From assembly GCA_011053245.1 (NCBI GenBank), contig DRGS01000017.1, forward strand, positions 1-13,555: a stretch of DNA of 13,555 bases, read 5' to 3'. The notes under the pieces are model-generated. The model was given only the letters and a program-made list of their open reading frames with translations. It searched no databases and was not told where the DNA came from. This DNA comes from Phycisphaerales bacterium. Its GTDB lineage: Bacteria > Planctomycetota > Phycisphaerae > Sedimentisphaerales > Anaerohalosphaeraceae. Both the position numbers and the translations under genes were made by a program. Numbering within the stretch: the first letter of the stretch is position 1; each line of letters starts with the position of its first letter. Shown here piece after piece: positions 7,267 through 13,480 of the stretch.

Positions 7267-8373
7267 ATGTCGGATAATCATTCAGACAATTCAAGTGACC
7301 AGGTTAGACCCGTTCTGTTAGCGGATCGTCGGACGCTAAGGTATTATTCGACATCTTTGCGGCACATCTTTGCCGGCATGAGCGAGGAACTGTGCCAGTG
7401 CGCCTTGGTTTGCCCCCCCGATGTGGATGCGGAATCGGTGGCGTGTATGCCTACGGAGATAATACCTTACCCTGTATTCAAAAGCCGGATGTTCTGGTTT
7501 CAAAACCGCAGGGCTGTGCTGGATGAGATCGGCAAATTCAAACCAACGGTTCTGCATTGCCTTAGCGCCAAACAGATGCGGCTGACCGAGTACTTAGCCG
7601 GTCAATTAGGGGTCCCGTATGTAGTTTCATTTAACAGTGCGGCTATAAGCAGATTGGGTTTGGCTACCAGCAGGAACTGTGCGGCGATGATAGCATCGTC
7701 CGGCACAATCGCAAAAAAACTTACGAAAATCAGCCGCCGCCGCGCCGACCGAATACATCAGATCAATATCGGTACGTTTGTCGAAGATACTTGCGCCTGT
7801 TTTTCCGTTGGCGGTCGTGTTATGAGTATGGTCGTTGCCCAGCGTCTTGAAAACGCTTTTGAATTTGAACCGCTGCTCAATGCGGTGCGGCATCTTGTCA
7901 TTGACGGTTACGAATTTGTACTGGCTATCATCGGCAAGGGCCCGGCAGAGCGAGGTATCCATAAGATGATCAAGGAACTTGGCATCTCGCATTCGGTTAC
8001 CGTTGTACCGGCCATTGAACCGATGCAGTCGGTTTTTGCCGGGGCGGATATTTTTATTCAGCCGCATATTTCCATGTCGTTTAATCCGTATCTGCTTGAC
8101 GCGATGAGTGTTGGGATGGTTGTGGCGAGTTGTCGTGCTGGTATAGAAGATTTTCTTGTAGAAGGTGAAACGGCGGTGTTTTTCGAGACGGATGACGAGT
8201 TGAGTATTTATTCCTGTTTGCAGAAGCTGATGGACAAACGCGAAGTCGCGCGGCAGATAGCGATGGGGGCACAAAGCCGTTTGCGGAAAAATCACAGCGT
8301 AAGCAAGATGGTCTCATCGCTGCTGGAAATCTATCGCAGTGTCGGGCAACGGCACAAAGAGACTCAGTCCTGA
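7267..8373 (+). CDS. GT4-like (GT-B fold) glycosyltransferase with atypical donor-site motif
   Basis: The 368 residues have the two-domain layout of GT-B glycosyltransferases. The N-terminal acceptor half (about 1-180) includes 'PTVLHCLSAKQMRLTEYLAG' and 'VPYVVSFNSAAI'. The donor-binding half (about 185-360) includes 'VLAIIGKGPAERGI' at about 219-231, 'ADIFIQPHISMSFNPYLLDA' (260-279) and 'AGIEDFLVEGETAVFF'. GT4 enzymes transfer sugar from a nucleotide-sugar donor to a glycan or lipid acceptor. The usual E-x7-E motif at the donor site reads Met270 ... Asp278, so the first glutamate is missing and the second is conservatively replaced. The donor, acceptor and activity are therefore uncertain. 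AGGA at 7259-7262 lies only 4 nt before ATG 7267. It stands alone, 162 bp after panB, and its last 10 bp overlap the 3' end of dapA on the other strand. Confidence 0.8.
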   Translation: MSDNHSDNSSDQVRPVLLADRRTLRYYSTSLRHIFAGMSEELCQCALVCPPDVDAESVACMPTEIIPYPVFKSRMFWFQNRRAVLDEIGKFKPTVLHCLSAKQMRLTEYLAGQLGVPYVVSFNSAAISRLGLATSRNCAAMIASSGTIAKKLTKISRRRADRIHQINIGTFVEDTCACFSVGGRVMSMVVAQRLENAFEFEPLLNAVRHLVIDGYEFVLAIIGKGPAERGIHKMIKELGISHSVTVVPAIEPMQSVFAGADIFIQPHISMSFNPYLLDAMSVGMVVASCRAGIEDFLVEGETAVFFETDDELSIYSCLQKLMDKREVARQIAMGAQSRLRKNHSVSKMVSSLLEIYRSVGQRHKETQS

Positions 8374-9245
8374 TCGAGCAGTCCGTAATCGGCGAGTGTC
8401 TTTTTCAGTATTGCTTTTTTGTTTTTTTCCAGCGGTGTCATCGGCAGCCGCATTTCATCGGAGGTCATTCCGAGCATTGCCATCGCAGCTTTTATCGGTA
8501 TCGGGTTCGTCGAAAGGCTTAAAAGGTTTTTCGATAGCGCGAAGAGTTTGTTGTGCCATTTTCTTGCGGAAACGAGATCGCCCTGGAGTATCAGGTCGGT
8601 CATCGCTTTGACGTCGGTTGGGACGATATTGGCGACAACGCTTATGACGCCTTTGGCACCGACAGAAGCTAAGGGCAGCGTTAGAGAGTCATCGCCCGAG
8701 AGTATTGTAATGTCACATCGCGAGGCGATCTCACTTGCCTGGTCGAGACTTCCGGTAGCTTCTTTTATCGCTACGATATTTTCGACTTCGAAAAGGCGTG
8801 CTACCGTCTCCGGCGTTATGCCGGTGCCGCCGCATCTTCCGGGGATGTTGTAAAGGACTATCGGCAGATCGACTTCGGCTGCGATAGCGCTAAAGTGCTG
8901 ATAGAAACCTTCCTGAGTTGGCTTGTTATAGTACGGGGCAACTTGCAGGGAGGCAGATGCGCCGACCTTTTTTGCATAGGCGGTCATCTCGATGGCTTCT
9001 GCGGTACTGTTGGATCCGGTGCCGGCAATTACCGGGACCATGCCGCCAACAGCTTTGACAACGTACTCAACGACTTTTTTATTCTCCTGATGACTGAGCG
9101 TCGGCGACTCGCCCGTTGTTCCTGTGGGGACGATGGCGTCTGTTCCGCTTTCAAGCTGAAAGTCTATGAGTTCGTCGAGAGTCTTGTAATCAACTTCGCC
9201 ATTGTCAAAGGGCGTGACCAATGCGACCATACTTCCGCTAAACAT
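8364..9245 (-). CDS. dapA: 4-hydroxy-tetrahydrodipicolinate synthase
   Basis: DapA condenses pyruvate with aspartate-4-semialdehyde, the committed step to diaminopimelate and lysine, in the cytoplasm. The 293 residues match the family's usual length of about 292. Visible residues are Thr43-Thr44 in 'PTGTTGESPTLSH', Tyr105/Tyr106 in 'APYYNKPTQEG', Tyr132 and Arg137 in 'LYNIPGRCGG', and the Schiff-base Lys161 in 'VAIKEATGS'. 'ILSGDDSL' and 'GVISVVANI' follow. I chose the ATG at 9243-9245, preceded by GGGAG (9253-9257) at a 7-nt spacing. The longer frame to 9365 lies inside pdxJ and its extra residues are unlike the family. It starts 20 bp after the pdxJ stop, so it is the second gene of a pdxJ-dapA operon. 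Confidence 0.97.
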   Translation of the reverse strand: MFSGSMVALVTPFDNGEVDYKTLDELIDFQLESGTDAIVPTGTTGESPTLSHQENKKVVEYVVKAVGGMVPVIAGTGSNSTAEAIEMTAYAKKVGASASLQVAPYYNKPTQEGFYQHFSAIAAEVDLPIVLYNIPGRCGGTGITPETVARLFEVENIVAIKEATGSLDQASEIASRCDITILSGDDSLTLPLASVGAKGVISVVANIVPTDVKAMTDLILQGDLVSARKWHNKLFALSKNLLSLSTNPIPIKAAMAMLGMTSDEMRLPMTPLEKNKKAILKKTLADYGLLDQD

Positions 9246-9265
9246 AATTTTTCTCCCAATTTCGG

Positions 9266-9985
9266 TTAAGATCCATTTATGAGTTTTATCATTTCTCTTG
9301 TCGCTTCGCCGATGCCGACGAACATTGCTCTTGCTACGATGCTGTGGCCGATGTTGAATTCGCAAAGGCCTTCGATCCTCGCTACGGGTGCGATATTTCG
9401 ATACGTCAGGCCGTGGCCGGCGTGGACGATGAGTCCGGCGGTGACGGCGATGTCTCTTGCGTCCCTGAGTTTATTGAGTGTTCGTTCGACGGCGCGGTCG
9501 GTTTTTGCATTAGCGTACATTCCGGTATGCAGTTCGACGGCGTCGCAGCCGGTCTCAGCGGAAGCGATTATCTGGTCCTCATCGGGGGCGATGAATGTGC
9601 TGACGAGGATGTGTTTTTTGTGCATTCGCTTTACGATCGCTGCCAGCCGTTTTTTATGTTTCACGCAGTCGAGTCCGCCTTCTGTGGTTAGTTCCTGACG
9701 TTTTTCCGGGACGAGTGTTATCTGGTCGGGCACTATTTGCTCTGCGATCTTTACGATGGGTTCGGCTATGGACATCTCGAGGTTGAGTTTGCAGGCGACG
9801 GTTTCCTTGAGGAGGCGGACGTCGCGGTCGCAGATATGGCGTCTGTCCTGGCGGAGGTGAACGGTGATGCCGTTTGCCCCTGCAAGTTCGCATTGCATCG
9901 CCGCCCAGACCGGATCCGGTTCGTCGGTCCTGCGAGCCTGACGGATGGTAGCTACATGGTCGATATTGACGTTCAAAACCGCCAT
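9266..9985 (-). CDS. pdxJ: Pyridoxine 5'-phosphate synthase
   Basis: PdxJ joins 3-amino-2-oxopropyl phosphate (1-amino-acetone-3-phosphate) and 1-deoxy-D-xylulose 5-phosphate to make pyridoxine 5'-phosphate, the last ring-forming step of the DXP-dependent vitamin B6 route. The 239 residues are typical in length. Motifs appear in family order: 'NVNIDHVATIRQARRT', 'ITVHLRQDRRHI' (catalytic His43), 'LNLEMS' (Glu70), 'PDQITLVPEKR', 'ELTTEGGLD', 'ELHTG', 'VHAGHGL' (His191) and 'ARIEGLCEFNIGHSIVARA'. These correspond to E. coli His45, Glu72 and His193. AAGGA at 9994-9998 lies 8 nt upstream of the ATG at 9983-9985. A strong promoter precedes it, and dapA follows after 20 bp. Confidence 0.97.
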   Translation of the reverse strand: MAVLNVNIDHVATIRQARRTDEPDPVWAAMQCELAGANGITVHLRQDRRHICDRDVRLLKETVACKLNLEMSIAEPIVKIAEQIVPDQITLVPEKRQELTTEGGLDCVKHKKRLAAIVKRMHKKHILVSTFIAPDEDQIIASAETGCDAVELHTGMYANAKTDRAVERTLNKLRDARDIAVTAGLIVHAGHGLTYRNIAPVARIEGLCEFNIGHSIVARAMFVGIGEATREMIKLINGS

Positions 9986-10023
9986 TTATTTTTTCCTTTC
10001 ACATCAGTAATTAGTATCACGAG

Positions 10024-10051
10024 ATTATATCATCCATTGCGTCCCTATCAA
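10024..10051 (-). promoter_or_regulatory. Sigma70-type promoter for pdxJ-dapA
   Basis: Read on the - strand, TTGATA (10046-10051, 5 of 6) and a perfect TATAAT (10024-10029) are separated by 16 nt. Transcription would start near 10017, giving a leader of about 30 nt that carries the pdxJ ribosome-binding site. The 11-bp repeat array begins about 23 bp upstream of the -35 box, in the position of an UP element or activator site. Confidence 0.7.
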
Positions 10052-10073
10052 GTGAATAATGCCCGAGGGGCAA

Positions 10074-10150
10074 ATTGGCTTTAAATTGGGTTTGGATTGG
10101 CTTTGGATTGGGTTTGGATTGGGTTTGGATTGGGTTTGGATTGGGTTTGC
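10074..10150. repeat. Tandem array of seven 11-bp units (minisatellite)
   Basis: The unit is ATTGGGTTTGG. Five of the seven consecutive copies (10085-10095 through 10129-10139) are exact or differ at one base (10096-10106 has C for G). The first copy (10074-10084, ATTGGCTTTAA) and last copy (10140-10150, ending C) are degenerate. The array is strongly strand-biased: G and T on +, C and A on -. Any frame through it gives low-complexity peptide rich in N, P, Q and K. It lies between the pdxJ promoter and the hypothetical gene. Confidence 0.95.
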
Positions 10151-10275
10151 TTTTTTTGTTGGTTTGGGGGCAAAAATAGTTGTTAGTCTCTCTTTTGCAA
10201 GTACTTGCGATTAACTCTAAACTTTTGAAATTGGGTTTGCTTTTACAAATAAGGGGTAGTAAAAAAGAGGGTTTT

Positions 10276-10323
10276 TCTGGAAAAAGCGAGGAGACACCCG
10301 CGATTCCAGAGGGTCGTTTTTTT
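10276..10323 (+). terminator. Terminator-like hairpin with T7
   Basis: TCTGGAA (10276-10282) pairs with TTCCAGA (10304-10310). An inner GCG/CGC helix (10286-10288 with 10299-10301) is offset by unequal bulges. T7 follows at 10317-10323 after a 6-nt gap. The shape suits + strand termination, but there is no + strand gene upstream, so the role is unclear. Confidence 0.25.
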
Positions 10324-10354
10324 GTCATGTTTTTACGTTTTTGAGTGTTTTTTT

Positions 10355-10921
10355 TCATTTTTTAGTCGTTTCTGACTTGTTTTTACTGTTATATATATCA
10401 AGTTTTCTGATCATTTGTTTTCTTTCTAATTCGGCGATAGTTCTGAAGAGGCTGTTCTCTAATCGGCGTTCCTGTAGCAGTAGGTTGTCGATGACCTTTG
10501 AATTTACGGTATCCTTTACGATTACCTCACCGAATTCATGGTCGGGCGGGGGTGGGGAGTCATTTTTGGGTTTTAAGATGGCATCAAGGCCGCGGATAAC
10601 CGGTTTGTTATTGTGGGAGTAATGGAGAGAGTTCAGGGCTGCGGTTTGGGCGCGGATTACACGCTTTAGGCGCCATATAATTGTAATTATGCGTTCAACG
10701 AGATGGGTTTCCATGGAGCCGACGGGGTCGTGTTCTTTGTACAACTGTTCACTATAAAGGTCGAATTCGGCTTGGGATTCGCCTTTTATGAGATTTTGAC
10801 TGCTTGTAAGGCCGTGTTTGATGCCGTTTTGGGCGACGGTGGACTTGCCTTCGGGGGTTTTGGGGCCGGTTGATCTTTGGGCGTTTTGACGGTTTGCGTG
10901 CAGTTGTCTTGGTGTTGTCAT
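10355..10921 (-). CDS. Conserved hypothetical protein with 'RSTGPKTPEGK' N-terminus
   Basis: The product is 188 residues, hydrophilic, with no signal peptide or membrane helix. Residues 7-38 carry a basic motif ('ANRQNAQRSTGPKTPEGKST' then 'AQNGIKHGL'), known from small uncharacterised proteins in Planctomycetota, Acidobacteriota and similar genomes. The middle ('DPVGSMETHLVERIITIIWR' and 'LKRVIRAQTAAL', about 66-95) looks like an amphipathic helix. The tail (about 145-175) has the heptad-like 'LLLQERRLENSLFRTIAELE'. The N-terminal motif resembles an Arg/Lys-rich nucleic-acid contact, but that is only a guess. AAAGGAA (10928-10934) gives a good ribosome-binding site before the ATG at 10919-10921. 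It appears to be a single-gene unit surrounded by repeats; no function can be assigned. Confidence 0.8.
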   Translation of the reverse strand: MTTPRQLHANRQNAQRSTGPKTPEGKSTVAQNGIKHGLTSSQNLIKGESQAEFDLYSEQLYKEHDPVGSMETHLVERIITIIWRLKRVIRAQTAALNSLHYSHNNKPVIRGLDAILKPKNDSPPPPDHEFGEVIVKDTVNSKVIDNLLLQERRLENSLFRTIAELERKQMIRKLDIYNSKNKSETTKK

Positions 10922-11335
10922 TGTTAGTTCCTTTCAATAATACGGTTATCTTTAATGTTTATTTTGTATTTCCGTCTTCGCCAAGGCTTCGACGCGACAG
11001 GCATTTTTAACTGTCTCAAAAAACATAGTCCCCCCACCCTTTGCACGAACTTGCGCGTTTGATGCAAAAATCGGGGATTTTTTTTGGGGTTGAAAACGGT
11101 AAGTTGTTGTTGGGTAAGGAGTAAAAAAAATTTATTTTTTTGGTCCGTAGCAAGATAGTGCAAGCGCATTTGGAAGTTTTTTCTTGTTCTTTTGCTCCCC
11201 TGCGGCGTTACCTGCCAGTCGTCCATCGCTCGACGTACCACTCGTACTATTTCGCTTGGAATAACTTTCGCCTTTGCCGGAAACCAAAACTCCTCACAAA
11301 AAAGAGTTGTTTTTTTTGTAAGACGGGAAAAATGC
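10922..11335. other. Long intergenic region between the hypothetical gene and the leader promoter
   Basis: No gene is supported. A - strand frame runs for about 105 codons through it without family resemblance. The stretch contains AT-rich runs, for example around 11120-11138, where A8 and T7 tracts face each other, a C-rich patch near 11029-11038, and a weak T-tailed hairpin at its right end. It may hold decayed dispersed repeats. Confidence 0.45.
11288..11317 (+). terminator. Weak T-tailed hairpin upstream of the leader promoter
   Basis: AACTC (11288-11292) pairs with GAGTT (11304-11308) around an 11-nt loop, followed by a G and T8 (11310-11317). The stem is short and AT-rich. It could insulate the downstream promoter from upstream transcription. 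Confidence 0.3.
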
Positions 11336-11364
11336 TTGACAGAATGGATATGGATATGTAGAAT
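11336..11364 (+). promoter_or_regulatory. Strong sigma70-type promoter
   Basis: TTGACA (11336-11341, perfect -35) and TAGAAT (11359-11364, 5 of 6 to -10) are separated by exactly 17 nt. Transcription would start near 11371, leaving a leader of about 155 nt before the secreted-protein gene. Confidence 0.75.
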
Positions 11365-11370
11365 TGGGGT

Positions 11371-11527
11371 CTATATAGTATTAGGTTTGGGCCCCGCAAG
11401 TGACATATCCGCGGGGGAGACGGTTATTTAGTTTTGAATGCTCGGGAGCAGCAGAGCCCCAGAATAAACATTGAACCCTTAGTGGTCTCTGTTTCGCTGA
11501 AAATACAACCAATTCGAGGAAAAGAAG
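11371..11527 (+). ncRNA. Structured 5' leader of the secreted-protein gene
   Basis: Three helices can be drawn by eye. CCCCGC (11392-11397) pairs with GCGGGG (11411-11416) around a 13-nt loop. GAGAC (11417-11421) pairs with GTCTC (11485-11489). Inside that, TGCTC pairs with GAGCA around GG, or TGCT with AGCA around a CGGG tetraloop, near 11438-11450. Alternative GGGG/CCCC pairing (11413-11417 with 11457-11460) would compete with the first helix. It matches no riboswitch class I can name. AGGA (11517-11520) is the ribosome-binding site, 7 nt before the ATG. Confidence 0.4.
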
Positions 11528-13480
11528 ATGAAAAGATTGGCACTTTTAATTATAATATTGACCTTAGCAAGGTTTGTAAATGCGACAACCTGGAATGACG
11601 GTGTAGTCCATGACCTCGATTACATTATCGATAGTTATTTGCAGATTTCGGGAACAACTACTGTTAATGTTTACGCCGGTGGCGGTACAACGAAATGGAT
11701 TTATTCACAGCATAACAGTAAGCTTAATATTTTCGATGGTACATTTGGAGAAGGTCTTTCTGTTGGAGATAACAGCGTGGCTATCGTACATAGTGGCATC
11801 TTTGGAAGCCAAACTAATACTGACTTTTGTATAGTAGTGAACGATCAAAGTATAACAACTATTTACGGTGGTACATATTCAGGTACGATTCGACTTTATG
11901 GTTATCCGGGTGATAGCTCAACACTCGAATTTCATGGAGCAAATTTCCAGATTGGCGGTCAAGACGTATCTGGTCTGATTGATGCTGAAGAATTGGCTTT
12001 AACTGGAGCGCTGTCAACAGTAACAAGTGATGGTGCGGTTAGATCATATGGAGGCGTTTTGACTGGAGCTTTACAAGACGGCTCAATACTTAATAATATG
12101 TTAGAAATAACATGCGCTGGTGAAAACCAAGCGAATTTGATTCTTACCCCCGCCCCCATACCACTTGTTGCTGATGCCGGACCTAACCAGACAGTAAAAG
12201 ACATTAATAATGATGGCAGTGAGGAGGTAACACTTGACGGTTCTGGGTCTACCAGTATTGGTCGTTCGATAGTAAGCTGGGTCTGGACAGATGATCTTGG
12301 TGATACAATACCAGATGGCGAAATAGTCACAGCACCGCTGTCATTGGGTGTACATACTATTACTCTTACGGTTACAGATGATCACGGATTAAGCGATCCT
12401 GAAACCGTGGGAATCACAGTTGTCCGCCCACCGATAACATCAATGATAGCTCATTGGCCCTTTGATCTTGATGCAAGTGACATTGAGAGCGGTTTCCACG
12501 GTAGTTTCGAAGGTGGTGCTGCTGTTACGAACACGCCCGGCGAATATCGTATTGGAACTGGTATGGTGACTCTTGATGGTGTTGATGACCGTGTGTCTAC
12601 GCCTTATGCTGGCATAAGCGGCGCCGCTGCTCGTACTACCTGCGCATGGTTTAAATGCGACGGCGATACCGGATATCATCAGTCAATACTCAGCTATGGC
12701 GGTGCAAGCGGTTCTGGCAGCGCATGGCGCATCTGGATCAACGGCAACGACGGCAGCATTATCAACGCAATGGGCGGCGGAAATGCCAACGGCGCAACGA
12801 CCGGCCTGTACGATGGGCAATGGCATCACATTGCGGTTACCTTTCCGGATGGCGGAACACATATACAGGATGTTAAGATATATGTAGATGGTTATGAGGA
12901 TTCCACCTGGTATACGAACGGCGACACTCAGACGGTAAATACGTTTGCTGACAATGCTTTCGAGATCGGCATGGCTAATGGCGGCACAATTGCCCCCTTC
13001 GACGGTAATATCGACGATGTTCGTGTCTATGACAGGGCGTTGACCGACACTGAGATATTGGCGATGCAGGATGAACGGCCAATAAGTGATCCGGTTATTG
13101 GCTTGTCTGATTCAAATTTATACTTTCTATCCGAACTTAGCGGTCCAAACCCTGTTGATCAAGTCTTTTCGGTACAAAATTCTGGCGGAGGTACACTTAA
13201 TTGGCAGATCAGTGAAAGCATTTCCTGGGTTAATGTTAGTCCTGGAAGCGGAGTTTCTACCGGCCAAACGGATACGGTGACAGTTAGCTTTGATACGGCT
13301 GGCTTGACAGGTGGTTTTTACAGTTGCGATCTGATAATAAGCAGCCCTGATGCGATAAACAACCCCCAGTTGGTGACTGTGAATTTATATATTGCTGAGG
13401 CGCATGATCTGATCGTACCTTCGGAATATCCAACGATCCGGCGCCATCATCGTTCTCAAGATAGCCGTTTCTTATGGTAA
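11528..13480 (+). CDS. Secreted multidomain protein (PKD, LamG, BACON/Ig-like), apparently cut short
   Basis: The 650 residues start with a signal peptide (1-19, 'MKRLALLIIILTLARFVNA'). Residues 20-208 are glycine/threonine-rich beta-strand repeats ('VNVYAGGGTT', 'IVHSGIFGS', 'TTIYGGTYSG') like the rungs of a beta-solenoid. A PKD domain follows (about 209-300, 'ADAGPNQTV', 'LDGSGSTS', 'HTITLTVTDDHGLSD'). Next is a LamG domain (about 303-513, 'IAHWPFD', 'DGQWHHIAVTF', 'IYVDG', 'GNIDDVRVYDRAL'), then a BACON/Ig-like repeat (about 520-625, 'FSVQNSGGGTLNWQISES'). 'HDLIVPSEYPTI' at 626-637 normally opens a right-handed beta-helix domain, but here the chain ends 13 residues later in an Arg/His-rich tail. 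The protein probably acts at the cell surface in adhesion or polysaccharide binding. No sorting signal (PEP-CTERM, LPXTG or type IX) is seen at this end, so anchoring may have been lost with the missing part. Confidence 0.88.
   Translation: MKRLALLIIILTLARFVNATTWNDGVVHDLDYIIDSYLQISGTTTVNVYAGGGTTKWIYSQHNSKLNIFDGTFGEGLSVGDNSVAIVHSGIFGSQTNTDFCIVVNDQSITTIYGGTYSGTIRLYGYPGDSSTLEFHGANFQIGGQDVSGLIDAEELALTGALSTVTSDGAVRSYGGVLTGALQDGSILNNMLEITCAGENQANLILTPAPIPLVADAGPNQTVKDINNDGSEEVTLDGSGSTSIGRSIVSWVWTDDLGDTIPDGEIVTAPLSLGVHTITLTVTDDHGLSDPETVGITVVRPPITSMIAHWPFDLDASDIESGFHGSFEGGAAVTNTPGEYRIGTGMVTLDGVDDRVSTPYAGISGAAARTTCAWFKCDGDTGYHQSILSYGGASGSGSAWRIWINGNDGSIINAMGGGNANGATTGLYDGQWHHIAVTFPDGGTHIQDVKIYVDGYEDSTWYTNGDTQTVNTFADNAFEIGMANGGTIAPFDGNIDDVRVYDRALTDTEILAMQDERPISDPVIGLSDSNLYFLSELSGPNPVDQVFSVQNSGGGTLNWQISESISWVNVSPGSGVSTGQTDTVTVSFDTAGLTGGFYSCDLIISSPDAINNPQLVTVNLYIAEAHDLIVPSEYPTIRRHHRSQDSRFLW
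13439..13480 (+). pseudogene. Probable frameshifted or truncated start of a beta-helix domain
   Basis: Family members normally read on from 'PSEYPTI' as Q-A-A-I-x-A-A-x-D-G-D-x-V-x-V-x-x-G/P. Here the frame reads RRHHRSQDSRFLW and stops. 'SQDS' resembles the expected 'AQDG' and is still in frame, while ATG GTA AAT CCA at 13474-13485 ('MVNP') resembles a later strand but is in another frame. This pattern fits one or more small indels, but 75 bp of remaining window is too short to prove it. Confidence 0.4.

Larger units (their letters stand above)
9986..10354. other. Intergenic region between pdxJ and the hypothetical gene
   Basis: This stretch holds the pdxJ promoter, the 11-bp array, a detached copy of the array's end (ATTGGGTTTGCTTTT at 10230-10244, same as 10140-10154), and a hairpin with a T-run near 10276-10323. 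The rest is G/T-rich on the + strand. No gene is supported. Confidence 0.6.

Noticed and set aside
7627..8295. 222-codon - strand frame opposite the glycosyltransferase
   Set aside because: It is a shadow of the well-supported + strand gene, His/Arg-rich with no domain signature.
9246..9365. Extended N-terminus of dapA
   Set aside because: The extra 40 residues would lie within pdxJ, are Arg/His-rich, and the inner ATG has an excellent ribosome-binding site and gives the normal family length.
10074..10150. The repeat array as a CRISPR
   Set aside because: Units are directly abutting 11-mers without spacers, and no cas genes are present.
10017..10358. 113-codon - strand frame starting on the stop of the hypothetical gene (ATGA overlap)
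   Set aside because: It reads through the 11-bp array and the pdxJ promoter, has low-complexity composition (repeated N/P/Q/K), no ribosome-binding site and no family resemblance.
10924..11241. 105-codon - strand frame upstream of the hypothetical gene
   Set aside because: Composition is unlike a folded protein (basic, Q/K/F runs from A/T tracts), with no clear start signal; more likely a stop-poor intergenic stretch.
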